Assembly (NCBI GenBank): GCA_031177765.1
Contig: JAPSKH010000007.1
Location: 1 to 44,456, forward strand
Reading direction: 5' to 3'
Length of the DNA stretch: 44,456 bases
DNA from: Microbacterium sp.
GTDB lineage: Bacteria > Actinomycetota > Actinomycetes > Actinomycetales > Microbacteriaceae
Part shown: positions 24,530 through 35,849 of the stretch, one piece after another
How positions within the stretch are numbered: the first letter of the stretch is position 1
How the letters are laid out: every line of letters starts with the position of its first letter
The notes under the pieces: model-generated
The model's input: only the letters and a program-made list of their open reading frames with translations
What the model was told of the DNA's origin: nothing
Database searches by the model: none
Translations under genes and position numbers: made by a program

Positions 24530-25087
24530 TCAGCGCTTCTTCTTGGAGCCGTGCATGAGGCCGTCGAGGAAGTCGGCGGACCGCTGCTGCTCTCCTTGCT
24601 GCGCGCCGAGGACGATGAGCACTCCGGTGAGCGCCGGGAGCACCCACTGGAGGACGCGCTGCTGGAGCTGCGCCGACGCGAGTTCTTCCGATGCACCCGC
24701 CCCCGGTTCGGTCACCCCTTCGCCGCCTTCTGTGGAATGCCTGGCCATCTTCGCGCCGAGCAGGCCCGAGTACAGGCTCACCCCGCCCGCAGCGGCCGTG
24801 ATCGCGAGCTTGATCCACGTGTTGGTCCGCGCTCCGGGCTGCGTCGCGAGGCGGGCCTGGTTTCCGAGGATGAGGCCCGCGCCGCCGATCCCATGCACGA
24901 CGATCGCGGCGAGCTGCACCGGCGCCCACTTCGCCCAGCCGGCTGACGAGAGACGCAGTCGCTCGGACGGGTCCACGGCCTTCGCGGTCCCGCCGTTCAG
25001 TCCGACGGCCCCCATGAGGGAGCCCCCGAACCAGGCAGCGAGGCCGAGGTCGTGCATTGCGCGAACGATGGTGTTCCGAGGTGACAT
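24530..25087 (-). CDS. Conserved membrane protein of unknown function
   Basis: This 185-residue protein has about four hydrophobic segments: GLAAWFGGSLMGAVGL, VQLAAIVVHGIGGAGLIL, IKLAITAAAGGVSLYSGLLG and VLPALTGVLIVLGAQQ. A Gly/Glu-rich loop (GEGVTEPGAGASEE) separates the third and fourth. The C-terminus is basic (GLMHGSKKKR). MSPRNTIVRAMHDLGLAAWF at the start resembles small actinobacterial membrane proteins of unknown role. The ATG is preceded by GGAAGGA at 7-nt spacing, a good ribosome-binding site and unlike the leaderless neighbours. It stands alone, followed by an inverted repeat. No function is inferred. Confidence 0.8.
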   Translation of the reverse strand: MSPRNTIVRAMHDLGLAAWFGGSLMGAVGLNGGTAKAVDPSERLRLSSAGWAKWAPVQLAAIVVHGIGGAGLILGNQARLATQPGARTNTWIKLAITAAAGGVSLYSGLLGAKMARHSTEGGEGVTEPGAGASEELASAQLQQRVLQWVLPALTGVLIVLGAQQGEQQRSADFLDGLMHGSKKKR

Positions 25088-25279
25088 GATGCCGTCCTTC
25101 CGCAGGTGGTGAGTGGGCTCACGATGCGCCTGCGGCCGACCATTCCGCGCGGGGCTTGCCAGATGCAGGCGACCCCCCTAGCCTGCGCACCCCTCGATCC
25201 GCTGAGGACGCGCCCCGCTACCCGCTGAGGCAGTGGTCGGCCGACGCCACGGTGCGCGGTGGCGGGAGCACCCGAGGGA

Positions 25280-25897
25280 TCAGCTCCCGTCGCGCAGATC
25301 TGCGAGCGTCCGCGTCTCGAAGGAGACGTCATCGAACATCACGCGGCACCCCTCGCCCACCGGACTCTGCCCCTCGAAGCCGACCTTCGCATCGCCCGTC
25401 TCGCCCAGGGCGAAGACCCTGACGAGCTCCCACGACTCGCCGGTGAGCGATGCGTGGAACGCGAACGCACGCCCGATGCGAGCGATGCGAAGCCACACGT
25501 GATCACCCTCCACGACGAACGAGTTGGCGTCGTCGGACACGCCTCGTGTCACCACGGACACGACCATCGCGCGACCGGCGGGCGACTGCTCGAAGCACAG
25601 CTTCGCCCAGTGGCTGTCGTCGGCCCACAGCATCAGTACGCCTGCGTCGAAGGTGTCGCCGAAGTCCGTCCGCACGCGCGCGGAGAAGAGGAAGTCACCG
25701 GGCGGAGGGTCTCCCAGGAGGGTCGTTGCGTCGAGTGAGGTCCCTGCAGCGCTGCCAGGTTCCCCGCTGGGGTCGATGAAGAGGTCGCTGCGTGGCTTCG
25801 CCGTCACAACGATGCGATCACCGTCTATCGACCATGGCCCCTCCTCGGAGGGCACCGCATCGAAGGGCAGACCTGGAACGAGAAGGGGTGTCGGCAT
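25280..25897 (-). CDS. DUF1349 family protein (concanavalin-like fold)
   Basis: This 205-residue soluble protein resembles DUF1349, a beta-sandwich related to concanavalin-like lectins. Visible blocks are FLFSARVRTDFGDTFDAGVL, LWADDSHWAKLCFEQS, VWLRIARIGRAFAFHASLTG and a closing VMFDDVSFETRTLADLR. Proteins of this family are thought to bind sugars, but a substrate cannot be deduced. The ATG at 25897 is chosen because TAGCGT lies 7 nt upstream. The open frame continues upstream only through the tRNA-Ala gene and is not coding there. The tRNA terminator lies upstream, so the gene is transcribed separately. Confidence 0.78.
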   Translation of the reverse strand: MPTPLLVPGLPFDAVPSEEGPWSIDGDRIVVTAKPRSDLFIDPSGEPGSAAGTSLDATTLLGDPPPGDFLFSARVRTDFGDTFDAGVLMLWADDSHWAKLCFEQSPAGRAMVVSVVTRGVSDDANSFVVEGDHVWLRIARIGRAFAFHASLTGESWELVRVFALGETGDAKVGFEGQSPVGEGCRVMFDDVSFETRTLADLRDGS

Positions 25898-25904
25898 ACG
25901 TCCA

Positions 25905-25910
25905 ACGCTA
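25905..25910 (-). promoter_or_regulatory. -10 hexamer TAGCGT for the DUF1349 gene
   Basis: TAGCGT lies 7 nt before the ATG at 25897, as expected for leaderless transcription. Confidence 0.4.
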
Positions 25911-25985
25911 TCGGCGAGTCGTCCTGGAGTACCGAACCGCCGAGGGCGACCGCATAACGTGGCGGGTATGCGCTCTGAACGACGA

Positions 25986-26010
25986 AAGCCCCCGGGTTCC
26001 CCGGGGGCTT
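25986..26010 (-). terminator. Terminator hairpin after tRNA-Ala
   Basis: An 11-bp perfect stem (25986–25996 with 26000–26010) with a 3-nt loop is followed on the minus strand by CTTTCG. It sits 2 bp past the 3' CCA end of the tRNA. Confidence 0.85.
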
Positions 26011-26012
26011 GT

Positions 26013-26088
26013 TGGTGGACCTGAGGGGACTCGAACCCCTGACCCCCTGCATGCCATGCAGGTGCGCTACCAGCTGCGCCACAGGCCC
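26013..26088 (-). tRNA. tRNA-Ala (anticodon GGC)
   Basis: A 76-nt cloverleaf can be folded by eye. The acceptor stem GGGCCTG pairs with CAGGTCC, including the G3·U70 wobble that is the alanine identity element. The anticodon stem CCTGC/GCAGG encloses the loop ATGGCAT, giving anticodon GGC. The T arm carries GGTTCGAGTCC, and A73-CCA is encoded. A hairpin terminator follows, and a TAAGCT hexamer lies about 40 nt upstream (26125–26130). Confidence 0.97.
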
Positions 26089-26124
26089 TGGATGCCACCC
26101 CGAGAAGCGCGGGGCAACTCCCCT

Positions 26125-26130
26125 AGCTTA
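26125..26130 (-). promoter_or_regulatory. Possible -10 hexamer TAAGCT for tRNA-Ala
   Basis: TAAGCT on the minus strand, between rsfS and the tRNA, predicts a start about 30 nt before the mature 5' end. The -35 (TTCGAA at 18 bp) is weak. Confidence 0.3.
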
Positions 26131-26160
26131 CAACACTCGAAGGTGTGCTTCGAACCACGC

Positions 26161-26541
26161 TCAGTCGTCGGTCGCTGCACCGGCGGCCACGTGGACGGGA
26201 ACGACGGGGCAGTCCTTCCACAGCCGCTCGAGCCCGTAGTACACCCGCTCCTGCTCATGGAACACGTGCACGACGAGGTCTCCGAAGTCCAGGAGGATCC
26301 AGCGCGACTCCTCCCGGCCCTCTCGGCGCAGGCGCTTGTGACCGGCCTCCAGGAGCTTCTCCTCCACCTCGTCGGCGATCGCGGCGACATTGCGCTCGCT
26401 GCGACCGGTGACGAGGAGGAAGATGTCCACGAGCGGCAGCGGCTCCGACACGTCAAGGGCGACGAGGTCCTCGCCGCCCTTCGAGTCCGCGGCGACAGCG
26501 GCGATCTGCAGCATGTCGTGCGACTGCGCGCTCGCGGTCAT
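26161..26541 (-). CDS. rsfS: Ribosomal silencing factor RsfS
   Basis: This 126-residue protein of the RsfS/Iojap family contains VALDVSEPLPLVDIFLLVTG, SERNVAAIADEVEEKLLEAG, WILLDFGDLVVHVFHEQERV and YYGLERLWKDCP, all standard blocks. RsfS binds ribosomal protein uL14 on the large subunit and blocks subunit joining when nutrients are short. It follows nadD in very many bacteria; here a 400-codon gene lies between them. Its ATG shares one base with the stop of that gene (TGATG), so translation is coupled. The short Ala/Asp-rich C-terminal tail is ordinary. Confidence 0.96.
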   Translation of the reverse strand: MTASAQSHDMLQIAAVAADSKGGEDLVALDVSEPLPLVDIFLLVTGRSERNVAAIADEVEEKLLEAGHKRLRREGREESRWILLDFGDLVVHVFHEQERVYYGLERLWKDCPVVPVHVAAGAATDD

Positions 26542-27743
26542 CAGAAGACTCCCGTCACGAAGGCGAGGATGAGCACGCCGACGAGGGCGAGCGCCAGCAC
26601 ACCGGCCGTGATCGCCAGCGACATCATCAGACGGCTGCCCTTCTCGGGAGCCGGCGGTCTGATCACCTCGCCAGGCATCTTGACGGTGCTGACCGCAGCG
26701 CTCGCGGCGATCGGCGTGGGCGACGAGTGCGACGGCAGTTCGCCGTCGACCAAGGTGGCGTCGATCTCCTTGCCGTCGGCGGTGCCCTTGGCGTGGCCCG
26801 TCGAGCCGAGACCCTCGGGCAGGCTGTACGTGCCCGTGATGAGCACTTCACCGGTGGCCGTCACGGGACCGACGAGCGGCGCCACCTCGGGCGACTGCGA
26901 CACGATGAGCGCGTTCGGCGTCGACACCGTTCCGCCCGACCGCGACAGCAGCTGGTCGAAGGAAGCCGGGAACTCGGCCTTGACCGGTTCCCCGGCTTTC
27001 CTGCCATCCGCGAGCAGGCCGGCTCCGAGCAGCGGGCTCACGACCGCCTTGCCCTCTTCGCCACCTGCCGCCTCATCGCCGTCGGATTCCTCAGCGGAGG
27101 ATTCGGCTGCCGACTCCTCAGCGTCGGCGCCGGCAGGGGCCTCCGCTGGCCGGGCCCACGGGGACGGCGCTGCCGCCTGCTCGGAGCTCGGAGAACTGGC
27201 GTCCAGCAGCGCCTGCACGCCGTCGGTGGTGACCGCGTCGGCATCCTCACGTTCGGGCGCCTCGGCGAGTGCCGACGTGTCGTGCGCGGGCGCGAAGGCG
27301 GTCGCCGCGGGCGCCACCGAGGTGAAGGGGCCGACGCCGCCGTGGCCCCCGGCGTGGGCGGCGACGACTTCGGGCGTGATCACGGGAACGGACGCCGTGC
27401 GGATGCGCTCCTGCTGGCGTGCTTGACGCCGAGTCAGCGGAGAGACGCCGAGGTCGACCGCGGCGTCCGCGATCGGCGGCGGCGGCACGATGACAGGCTG
27501 CGCGGGCCGAGGCAGCGGCGCGGCGGCCGCGCCGCCCTTCGGCCCCTTGCCGTTGGTCGACGTCGCCTTCGAAGTCTGCTTCGAGTCCGCGGGCGTGGAG
27601 CCCGGGTCGTCTGGATTCTGCGTCGACGGATCACCGGTCGTCGCGGGAGGGGGCGGGATGACCGGGTTGGCCCCGGTGTTGCGGATCTCGCGCAGCTGCC
27701 TGCGGGTCAGGGGTGGCGTCGCCGGCTGCTCGGGTGTGCTCAT
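26541..27743 (-). CDS. Uncharacterised tail-anchored protein with two LTRRQ motifs, between nadD and rsfS
   Basis: This 400-residue, mostly disordered-looking protein is rich in Pro, Ala, Glu and Ser. A single C-terminal TM helix ([20 protein letters not shown]) ends two residues or so before the tail VTGVF. A short motif occurs twice: LTRRQLR at residue 12, followed by NPVIPPP, and LTRRQAR at 103, followed by VPVITP. The middle is acidic ([20 protein letters not shown]). The last third looks more ordered, with [20 protein letters not shown]. The start ATG overlaps the nadD stop (ATGA) and GGAG precedes it. Position suggests a link with the ribosome-factor/NAD operon, but I recognise no known domain. 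A cytoplasmic N-terminus with membrane tail anchoring is inferred. Confidence 0.8.
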   Translation of the reverse strand: MSTPEQPATPPLTRRQLREIRNTGANPVIPPPPATTGDPSTQNPDDPGSTPADSKQTSKATSTNGKGPKGGAAAAPLPRPAQPVIVPPPPIADAAVDLGVSPLTRRQARQQERIRTASVPVITPEVVAAHAGGHGGVGPFTSVAPAATAFAPAHDTSALAEAPEREDADAVTTDGVQALLDASSPSSEQAAAPSPWARPAEAPAGADAEESAAESSAEESDGDEAAGGEEGKAVVSPLLGAGLLADGRKAGEPVKAEFPASFDQLLSRSGGTVSTPNALIVSQSPEVAPLVGPVTATGEVLITGTYSLPEGLGSTGHAKGTADGKEIDATLVDGELPSHSSPTPIAASAAVSTVKMPGEVIRPPAPEKGSRLMMSLAITAGVLALALVGVLILAFVTGVF

Positions 27744-28336
27744 TCCTTGCTCCGGTAGAGGTGGTGCTTCGCAATGTATTGGACGACCCCGTCCGGGACG
27801 AGGTACCACACCGGGTGACCCCGTCTCACACGATCACGGCAGTCCGTCGAAGAGATGGCGAGGGCGGGGACCTCGAGCTGGCTGACGTCGTCGCTGGGGA
27901 GCCCGTCGGTGTTCAGCACGTGCCCCGGACGAGACACCGCGACGAAGTGGGCGAGGTCCCACAGTTCATCATGGTCTCTCCAACTGAGAATTTGCGCTAT
28001 AGCGTCCGCGCCCGTGATGAAGAAGAGCTCGGCGTCCGGCCGCAGCGCCTTGAGGTCGCGCAGCGTGTCGATCGTGTAGGTGGGACCCTCGCGGTCGATG
28101 TCCACACGACTGACGGTGAACTGCGGATTGGATGCCGTGGCGATCACCGTCATGAGGTAGCGGTGCTCGCTCGGAGACACCTCATGCTTCTGCCACGGTC
28201 GCCCCGTCGGCACGAAGACGACCTCGTCGAGGCCGAACGACTGGGCGACCTCGCTGGCCGCGACGAGGTGACCGTGATGGATGGGATCGAACGTCCCACC
28301 CATGACCCCGATCCTCGGGGCTGACGTCACCGACAT
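27740..28336 (-). CDS. nadD: Nicotinate-mononucleotide adenylyltransferase
   Basis: This 198-residue nucleotidyltransferase begins with [20 protein letters not shown], the (H/T)xGH ATP-binding motif. It also has [37 protein letters not shown] and a late [13 protein letters not shown] corresponding to the ISSTxxR motif. It adenylates nicotinate mononucleotide to deamido-NAD in NAD synthesis. Length is typical. It follows the 74-residue membrane protein by 9 bp and overlaps the next gene by 4 bp (ATGA). Thus proA, the small gene, nadD, the tail-anchored protein and rsfS form one run. Confidence 0.97.
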   Translation of the reverse strand: MSVTSAPRIGVMGGTFDPIHHGHLVAASEVAQSFGLDEVVFVPTGRPWQKHEVSPSEHRYLMTVIATASNPQFTVSRVDIDREGPTYTIDTLRDLKALRPDAELFFITGADAIAQILSWRDHDELWDLAHFVAVSRPGHVLNTDGLPSDDVSQLEVPALAISSTDCRDRVRRGHPVWYLVPDGVVQYIAKHHLYRSKE

Positions 28337-28345
28337 GCAGCGGGC

Positions 28346-28570
28346 CTAGTGGCCGTGCCCCGCCTGCTGGACGTCGTTGGCGTGAGCCCTCGCGTAGGCC
28401 TCGGCCTTGTGCACGTGACGGTTGGCCACGTTGCGGTAGGACAGCGTCACCAGCGCCAGCGCGGCGAACACGATGATCGCGACGATGCCGTAGCCGACGG
28501 TCTCAAGCGCGACGTTGCCGTGGTGCTCGGTCTCTTCGGCGGCGAGGGCGAGGATCGTGGCGATGGTCAT
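28346..28570 (-). CDS. Small single-pass membrane protein with His-rich tail
   Basis: This 74-residue protein has a short N-terminal segment with EETEHHGNVALETV and one TM helix (GYGIVAIIVFAALALVTLSY). Its cytoplasmic-looking tail (RNVANRHVHKAEAYARAHA) ends QQAGHGH. CGGAG at 7 nt before the ATG is a fair ribosome-binding site. It sits in the operon between proA and nadD, 9 bp before nadD. Similar small membrane proteins at this place occur in related actinobacteria from memory, but no function is known. Histidines at both ends could bind metal, which is speculation. The frame is open further upstream, but that part is a shadow of proA. Confidence 0.8.
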   Translation of the reverse strand: MTIATILALAAEETEHHGNVALETVGYGIVAIIVFAALALVTLSYRNVANRHVHKAEAYARAHANDVQQAGHGH

Positions 28571-28625
28571 TCGGGCTCCGTTCGGGTTCGCCTCGTGGGG
28601 CGCGGGACAGCTCCAGTCTAAGCCG

Positions 28626-29884
28626 TCATGCGCGGACCTGCCCGGCGCCGCGCGCGAGCCACTTGCTGCTGGTGAGCTCCGCGAGCCCCATCGGGCCGCG
28701 GGCGTGCAGCTTCTGCGTCGAGATGCCGACCTCCGCGCCGAAGCCGAACTCGCCTCCGTCGGTGAAGCGCGTGGACGCGTTGGCCATGACGACCGCCGAG
28801 TCGACCTCCGCGAGGAAGCGCTCCTCGCTGGCGGCATCCTGCGTGATGATCGACTCCGTGTGGTGCGTGGAGTACCGCCGGATGTGGTCGAGGGCGTCGT
28901 CGAGATCCTCGACCACGCGCATCGCGAGGTCGAGACTGAGATACTCGGTCGCCCAGTCCTCCTCGGTCGCGGCGATGACGCCGCCGGCGAGCCCCGCCAC
29001 CGCGGCGTCGCCGTGGACTGTCACGCCGTTCTCCTGCAGGGCCGCCACGACCGGCGGGATCAGCCGCTCGGCCGCACCGCGGTGGACCAGGACGGTCTCC
29101 ACAGCGTTGCAGACGCTGGGTCGCTGCGTCTTGGCGTTCACGACGATGTCGCGCGCCCAGTCCAGCGGCGCCGTCTCGTCGAGGACGATGTGCACGACAC
29201 CGGCGCCGGTCTCGATCACGGGCACCGTCGACTCGGTCACGACGGTCTCGATCAGCTGTGCGCTGCCGCGGGGCACCAGGACATCGACGAGGCCGCGCGC
29301 GTGCATGAGCTCGCGGGCGCCCTCGCGACCGAACTCGTCCACGGTCTGGATGGCCTCGGGATCGATGCCTCGCTCCGAGAGAGCGCCGCGCATCGCACCG
29401 ACGAGCGCGGCGTTGGTCCGCTCTGCGGCCGTGCCGCCGCGCAGCACCACTGCGTTGCCCGAGCGCAGCGCGAGCGCCGCGATGTCGACCGTCACGTTCG
29501 GGCGGGCCTCGTAGATGGAGCCCACCACACCGAACGGAACGGCCACCTTCGTGAGCGTGACGCCGTTGGGCAGGCTGCGCTCGTCGAGCACACGGCCGAC
29601 GGGGTCGGGAAGCGCCGCGATCTCGCGGACAGCCGCAGCGAGGGCCGCCACCCTCGGCTCGTCCAGGCGCAGACGGTCCTGAAGCGCGACCGACAGTCCC
29701 GTGTCGCGACCGCGCTGCAGGTCCTCGGCGTTGGCCGCGACGATGTCGGCCGCGGCCGCGTCGATGGCGTCGGCGATCGCCAGCAGCGCGTCGCGCTTCG
29801 GGACGTCGCCGAGCAGCCCCACCGATCGTGCGGCATCCTTGGCCAGCAGCATCCGCTCGCGGGCGGTCGTGGCGGTGGTGGTCA

Positions 29885-29885
<1 letters not shown>
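28626..29885 (-). CDS. proA: Glutamate-5-semialdehyde dehydrogenase
   Basis: This 419-residue enzyme of the aldehyde dehydrogenase superfamily shows the gamma-glutamyl phosphate reductase pattern. GVVGSIYEARPNVTVDIAAL and GNAVVLRGGTAAERTNAAL come first, and TQRPSVCNAVETVLVHRG holds the catalytic cysteine. AEYLSL/LDLAMRVVEDLDDALDHI and STRFTDGGEFGFGAEVGIST follow. It reduces gamma-glutamyl phosphate to glutamate semialdehyde in proline synthesis, acting with ProB. The ATG at 29885 gives MTTTATTARERMLLAKDAAR and shares one base with the proB stop (TGATG). An upstream extension of the frame overlaps proB and is not used. Confidence 0.97.
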
Positions 29886-32579
<2,694 letters not shown>

Positions 32580-32598
32580 CTTCTACGTCTCCCTGGCT

Positions 32599-32907
32599 TT
32601 ACTTGATGCCGGTGACCTTGACGCGCGTGAGGTCCTGACGGTGGCCCTGGCGCTTCTTGTAGCCGGTCTTGTTCTTGAACTTCTGGATCACGATCTTCGG
32701 GCCGCGCTCCTCGCCGAGGACCTCGGCGGTGACGGTGACCTTCGCCAGCTTGTCCGCGTCGGTCGTGACGGCATCGCCGTCGACGAGCAGGACGGCCGGG
32801 AGCTGGATCTTGTCACCGACGTTCGCGGCCTGGCGGTCGAGGACGACGATCGTGCCGACCTCCACCTTCTCCTGCCGGCCACCGGCGCGCACAACTGCGT
32901 AAACCAC
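32599..32907 (-). CDS. rplU: Ribosomal protein bL21
   Basis: This 102-residue protein starts with a GTG giving (M)[20 protein letters not shown]. It continues [40 protein letters not shown] and [20 protein letters not shown], all characteristic of L21. L21 is a 23S rRNA-binding protein of the large subunit. A longer frame upstream is rejected because L21 proteins begin at MYAVV/VYAVV. AGGTG precedes the GTG. The leader is about 78 nt if the promoter at 32992–33020 is used, and rpmA follows. Confidence 0.97.
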   Translation of the reverse strand: MVYAVVRAGGRQEKVEVGTIVVLDRQAANVGDKIQLPAVLLVDGDAVTTDADKLAKVTVTAEVLGEERGPKIVIQKFKNKTGYKKRQGHRQDLTRVKVTGIK

Positions 32908-32991
32908 TTCACACCTGTTTCTTCTCGGAGCGCACGCGCTCGGGGATGTCCTGAAAGACGTGGTGCGGATGTCTCGACGCACCAAAGGGAT

Positions 32992-33020
32992 ACTTTACCG
33001 GATGCGGGGACCAGCCGCAA
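32992..33020 (-). promoter_or_regulatory. Promoter of the rplU–rpmA–obgE run
   Basis: On the minus strand TTGCGG (33020–33015), a 17-bp spacer and TAAAGT (32997–32992) form the best -35/-10 pair seen in the window. Transcription would start near 32985. Confidence 0.6.
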
Positions 33021-33062
33021 AAGCACTCGAGCCGGGCGCGAGCCGACGAGGGCATCCCACCA

Positions 33063-33068
33063 TAGGAT
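33063..33068 (+). promoter_or_regulatory. -10 hexamer TAGGAT for the DUF4031 gene
   Basis: TAGGAT lies 6 nt before the GTG at 33075, as expected for leaderless transcription. Confidence 0.5.
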
Positions 33069-33074
33069 TCGGAC

Positions 33075-33347
33075 GTGGCGATCCTGATCGACGACCCGCG
33101 CTGGCCCGCTCACGGGCGCATGTGGGCGCACCTCGTGAGCGACTCGGACCTCGATGAGCTGCACGCCTTCGCCGCCGCCAACGGCATCCCCCGGCGCGGG
33201 TTCGACCTGGACCACTACGACGTGCCCGAGGACGCGCACGCGCGACTGATCGCCGCCGGCGCCGAGCACGTCGACGGGCACGAGCTCGTGCGTCGGCTCA
33301 TCGCATCCGGACTGCGGGTGACCGCCCGCGCGCGCCGCGGCCGGTGA
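33075..33347 (+). CDS. DUF4031 family protein
   Basis: This 90-residue protein reads AILIDDPRWPAHGRMWAHLV, then SDSDLDELHAFAAANGIPRR, FDLDHYDVPEDAHARLIAAG and a basic end. The pattern DDPRWPAHGRxWAHLVSD is the hallmark of DUF4031, small actinobacterial proteins of unknown function with many conserved Asp/His residues. It is a single gene on the plus strand between two minus-strand operons (rplU and RNase E). The GTG start is supported by TAGGAT 6 nt upstream. No function is inferred. Confidence 0.85.
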   Translation: MAILIDDPRWPAHGRMWAHLVSDSDLDELHAFAAANGIPRRGFDLDHYDVPEDAHARLIAAGAEHVDGHELVRRLIASGLRVTARARRGR

Positions 33348-33374
33348 GGCCGTGTCGCACACGGGCGGAGGCCG

Positions 33375-35849
33375 TCAGTCCTCGCTCGGCGTGTGCGCCA
33401 CCGGCGTGCCGGTCAGCGCCGCCGTCGTGACGCGGCGCCGTGACCTGCCCTGACCGGGGGCCTTGGGCTCCGGCAGTGCGCTGAGCACGGAGTCCAGCAG
33501 CAGATCCTTCTCGGTCTTGGGCGCCTTGGCGCCGTCCTGACGCTTCTTGCGCGCCTTCTTCGGACGTTCCACCGGCGCTGCAGGCGCTTCCTGCACGACG
33601 GGATCCGGCGCGATGGCGGCCGGCGCCTCCTCGCCGTGATGGATCGTGGAGGCGGCGATCTGCGCGAGGGCGGACTTGACGCCCTCCGTGATCACGTGCG
33701 TGCCGTTGGCAGCGCTCGACGGAGCCGATCCCCCACCGCCGCGCTGTCGGCGGCCTGAGGACGAAGCCCCCACTCCGGCGGCGCGGTGCTTGACGACCGG
33801 ATCGTGGTGAACGATGAGCCCGCGGCCGGCGCACACGTCGCACGGCTCGCTGAAGGTCTCGAGAAGTCCCAGCCCGAGCTTCTTGCGCGTCATCTGCACG
33901 AGGCCGAGCGAGGTGACCTCGGCCACCTGGTGCTTGGTCCGGTCCCGGCTGAGGCACTCGACCAGACGCCGCAGCACCAGGTCGCGGTTGGATTCGAGCA
34001 CCATGTCGATGAAGTCCACGACGATGATGCCGCCGATGTCGCGCAGCCGCAGCTGCCGGACGATCTCCTCGGCCGCTTCGAGGTTGTTCTTCGTGACGGT
34101 CTCTTCGAGGTTGCCGCCGGACCCCACGAACTTCCCGGTGTTCACGTCGATCACCGTCATCGCCTCGGTGCGGTCGATGACCAGCGAGCCGCCGGACGGC
34201 AGCCACACCTTGCGGTCGAGCGCCTTCTCGATCTGCTCGGTGATGCGGAACGCGTCGAACGGGTCGTGCTCGCCCTCGTAACGCTCCACGCGCTCGAGGA
34301 GGTCGGGGGCGACGGACTCCAGGTACATGGAGATCGTGTGATGCGCATCCTCGCCCTGGATGAGCATCCGCGAGAAGTCCTCGTTGAAGACGTCGCGGAC
34401 GATCTTCACGAGCAGGTCCGGCTCGGAGTGCAGCAGCGCGGGCGCCTGGATCGTCTCGACCTGCTTGCTGATGTGCTCCCACTGGTTGGTGAGGCGCTGC
34501 ACATCGCGGGTGAGCTGCTCCTCGGTGGCGCCCTCTGCGGCGGTGCGCACGATGACCCCGGAGGACTCGGGCAGCACCTCCTTGAGGATCTTCTTCAGCC
34601 GCGCACGCTCGGTGTCGGGAAGCTTGCGGGAGATGCCGTTCATCGCCCCGCCCGGCACATAGACGAGATAACGGCCGGGAAGCGAGATCTGGCTGGTCAG
34701 GCGCGCGCCCTTGTGCCCGACCGGGTCCTTCGTGACCTGCACGAGCACCTTGTCGCCGGTCTTCAGTGCGAGCTCGATGCGACGCGGCTGGTTGCCGGTC
34801 TCGACCGCGTCCCAATCCACCTCGCCGGAGTAGAGCACGGCGTTGCGGCCGCGGCCGATGTCGACGAACGCGGCCTCCATGCTGGGAAGCACGTTCTGGA
34901 CGCGGCCGAGGTAGACGTTGCCGATGAGCGAGGCATCCTGGCTTCGGGCGACGTAGTGCTCGACGAGGACGTTGTCCTCGAGCACGGCGATCTGCACGCG
35001 GCCGTTGCGCGAGCGCACGATCATCTCGCGGTCGACCGCTTCGCGGCGCGCCAGGAACTCGGCCTCGGTCACGACGGCGCGGCGGCGCCCGGCCTCGCGC
35101 CCGTCGCGGCGGCGCTGCTTCTTCGCCTCCAGGCGCGTCGAGCCCTTGATCCGCTGCGGCTCGGTGATGAGCTCGACCGCGCGCTGCCGCGGCTGACCGG
35201 CGTCCTCGCTGCCGGATGCTTCGTCCTTGCCCTCCGCTCCCCGTCGGCGGTTGCGACGCCGGGAGCCGCCGGGCGAGGGGGCCTCCTCCTCGACCGCGCG
35301 CGACGGCCGGGCCGGCAGAGGCGTGATCTCGGGCGCGTAGAAATGCAGCTGCGTCGACACCGCCGAGACGAACACCTCGGGCAGCAGCCCGAGGCTCACC
35401 GCGGTGACGGGCTCGGAGCCCGAGGGTGCGGCGGCGGTGGTGTCCGCGGCGTCGTCGGACGCCGTTTCCGGAGCCGCGGTCTGCGGCTCTTCGGCGACCT
35501 GCGGCTCGTCGGCAGCCTGCGGCTCGTCGGCAGCCTGCGGCTCCTCGGCGACCTGCGGCTCCTCGGCGACCTGCGGCTCCTCGGCGACCTGCGGCTCCTC
35601 GGCGACCTGCGGCTCGTCGGCGACCTCTTGCTGGTCCGACGCGGTCTGCGCCGCCTCGTCGGCGTCGCTTCCCGCCTCGTCGGCAGCGCTTGAAGCGATG
35701 CCCTCGGCCGTGCGCTCGGGCTCGCCGTCCGCGGATGCGGGCGCCACCTCATTGACGTCGTCCGTCGCCATCTCGGCGGCCGGTGGCGGCGTCAGCGGGG
35801 CGTTCTGCTCGACCTCGGGGTTGACGTTCTCATCGTTTCCATCGGCCAT
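33375..35849 (-). CDS. rne: Ribonuclease E/G
   Basis: This 824-residue endoribonuclease has an actinobacterial layout with a long acidic N-terminal extension (residues 1–260). The extension includes seven PQVAEE/PQAADE hexapeptides (80–121) and a basic patch (SRRRNRRRGAEGK). The catalytic half starts near 275 with REMIVRSRNGRVQIAVLED, then an S1 domain (IGNVYLGRVQNVLPSMEAAF). The DNase I-like metal-binding motifs TVIDVNTGKF and IIVVDFIDM, and a CDVCAGRG zinc-link motif, follow. The C-terminal tail is Ala/Lys-rich. It processes and degrades mRNA and rRNA. A leader of about 190 nt may allow autoregulation, as known for E. coli rne. Confidence 0.95.
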   Translation of the reverse strand: MADGNDENVNPEVEQNAPLTPPPAAEMATDDVNEVAPASADGEPERTAEGIASSAADEAGSDADEAAQTASDQQEVADEPQVAEEPQVAEEPQVAEEPQVAEEPQAADEPQAADEPQVAEEPQTAAPETASDDAADTTAAAPSGSEPVTAVSLGLLPEVFVSAVSTQLHFYAPEITPLPARPSRAVEEEAPSPGGSRRRNRRRGAEGKDEASGSEDAGQPRQRAVELITEPQRIKGSTRLEAKKQRRRDGREAGRRRAVVTEAEFLARREAVDREMIVRSRNGRVQIAVLEDNVLVEHYVARSQDASLIGNVYLGRVQNVLPSMEAAFVDIGRGRNAVLYSGEVDWDAVETGNQPRRIELALKTGDKVLVQVTKDPVGHKGARLTSQISLPGRYLVYVPGGAMNGISRKLPDTERARLKKILKEVLPESSGVIVRTAAEGATEEQLTRDVQRLTNQWEHISKQVETIQAPALLHSEPDLLVKIVRDVFNEDFSRMLIQGEDAHHTISMYLESVAPDLLERVERYEGEHDPFDAFRITEQIEKALDRKVWLPSGGSLVIDRTEAMTVIDVNTGKFVGSGGNLEETVTKNNLEAAEEIVRQLRLRDIGGIIVVDFIDMVLESNRDLVLRRLVECLSRDRTKHQVAEVTSLGLVQMTRKKLGLGLLETFSEPCDVCAGRGLIVHHDPVVKHRAAGVGASSSGRRQRGGGGSAPSSAANGTHVITEGVKSALAQIAASTIHHGEEAPAAIAPDPVVQEAPAAPVERPKKARKKRQDGAKAPKTEKDLLLDSVLSALPEPKAPGQGRSRRRVTTAALTGTPVAHTPSED
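35487..35612 (-). repeat. 18-bp tandem repeat in the RNase E gene
   Basis: Seven in-frame 18-bp units encode PQVAEE (five copies) and PQAADE (two copies). The DNA copies are nearly identical, so copy number may vary between strains. Confidence 0.9.

Noticed and set aside
28616..28621. GTCTAA upstream of the small membrane protein gene as a third copy of the cassette dyad
   Set aside because: Only one half-site is present; the other arm does not match.
35487..35612. Tandem repeat considered as a CRISPR array
   Set aside because: Units are contiguous 18-bp coding repeats without spacers, in frame in the RNase E gene.
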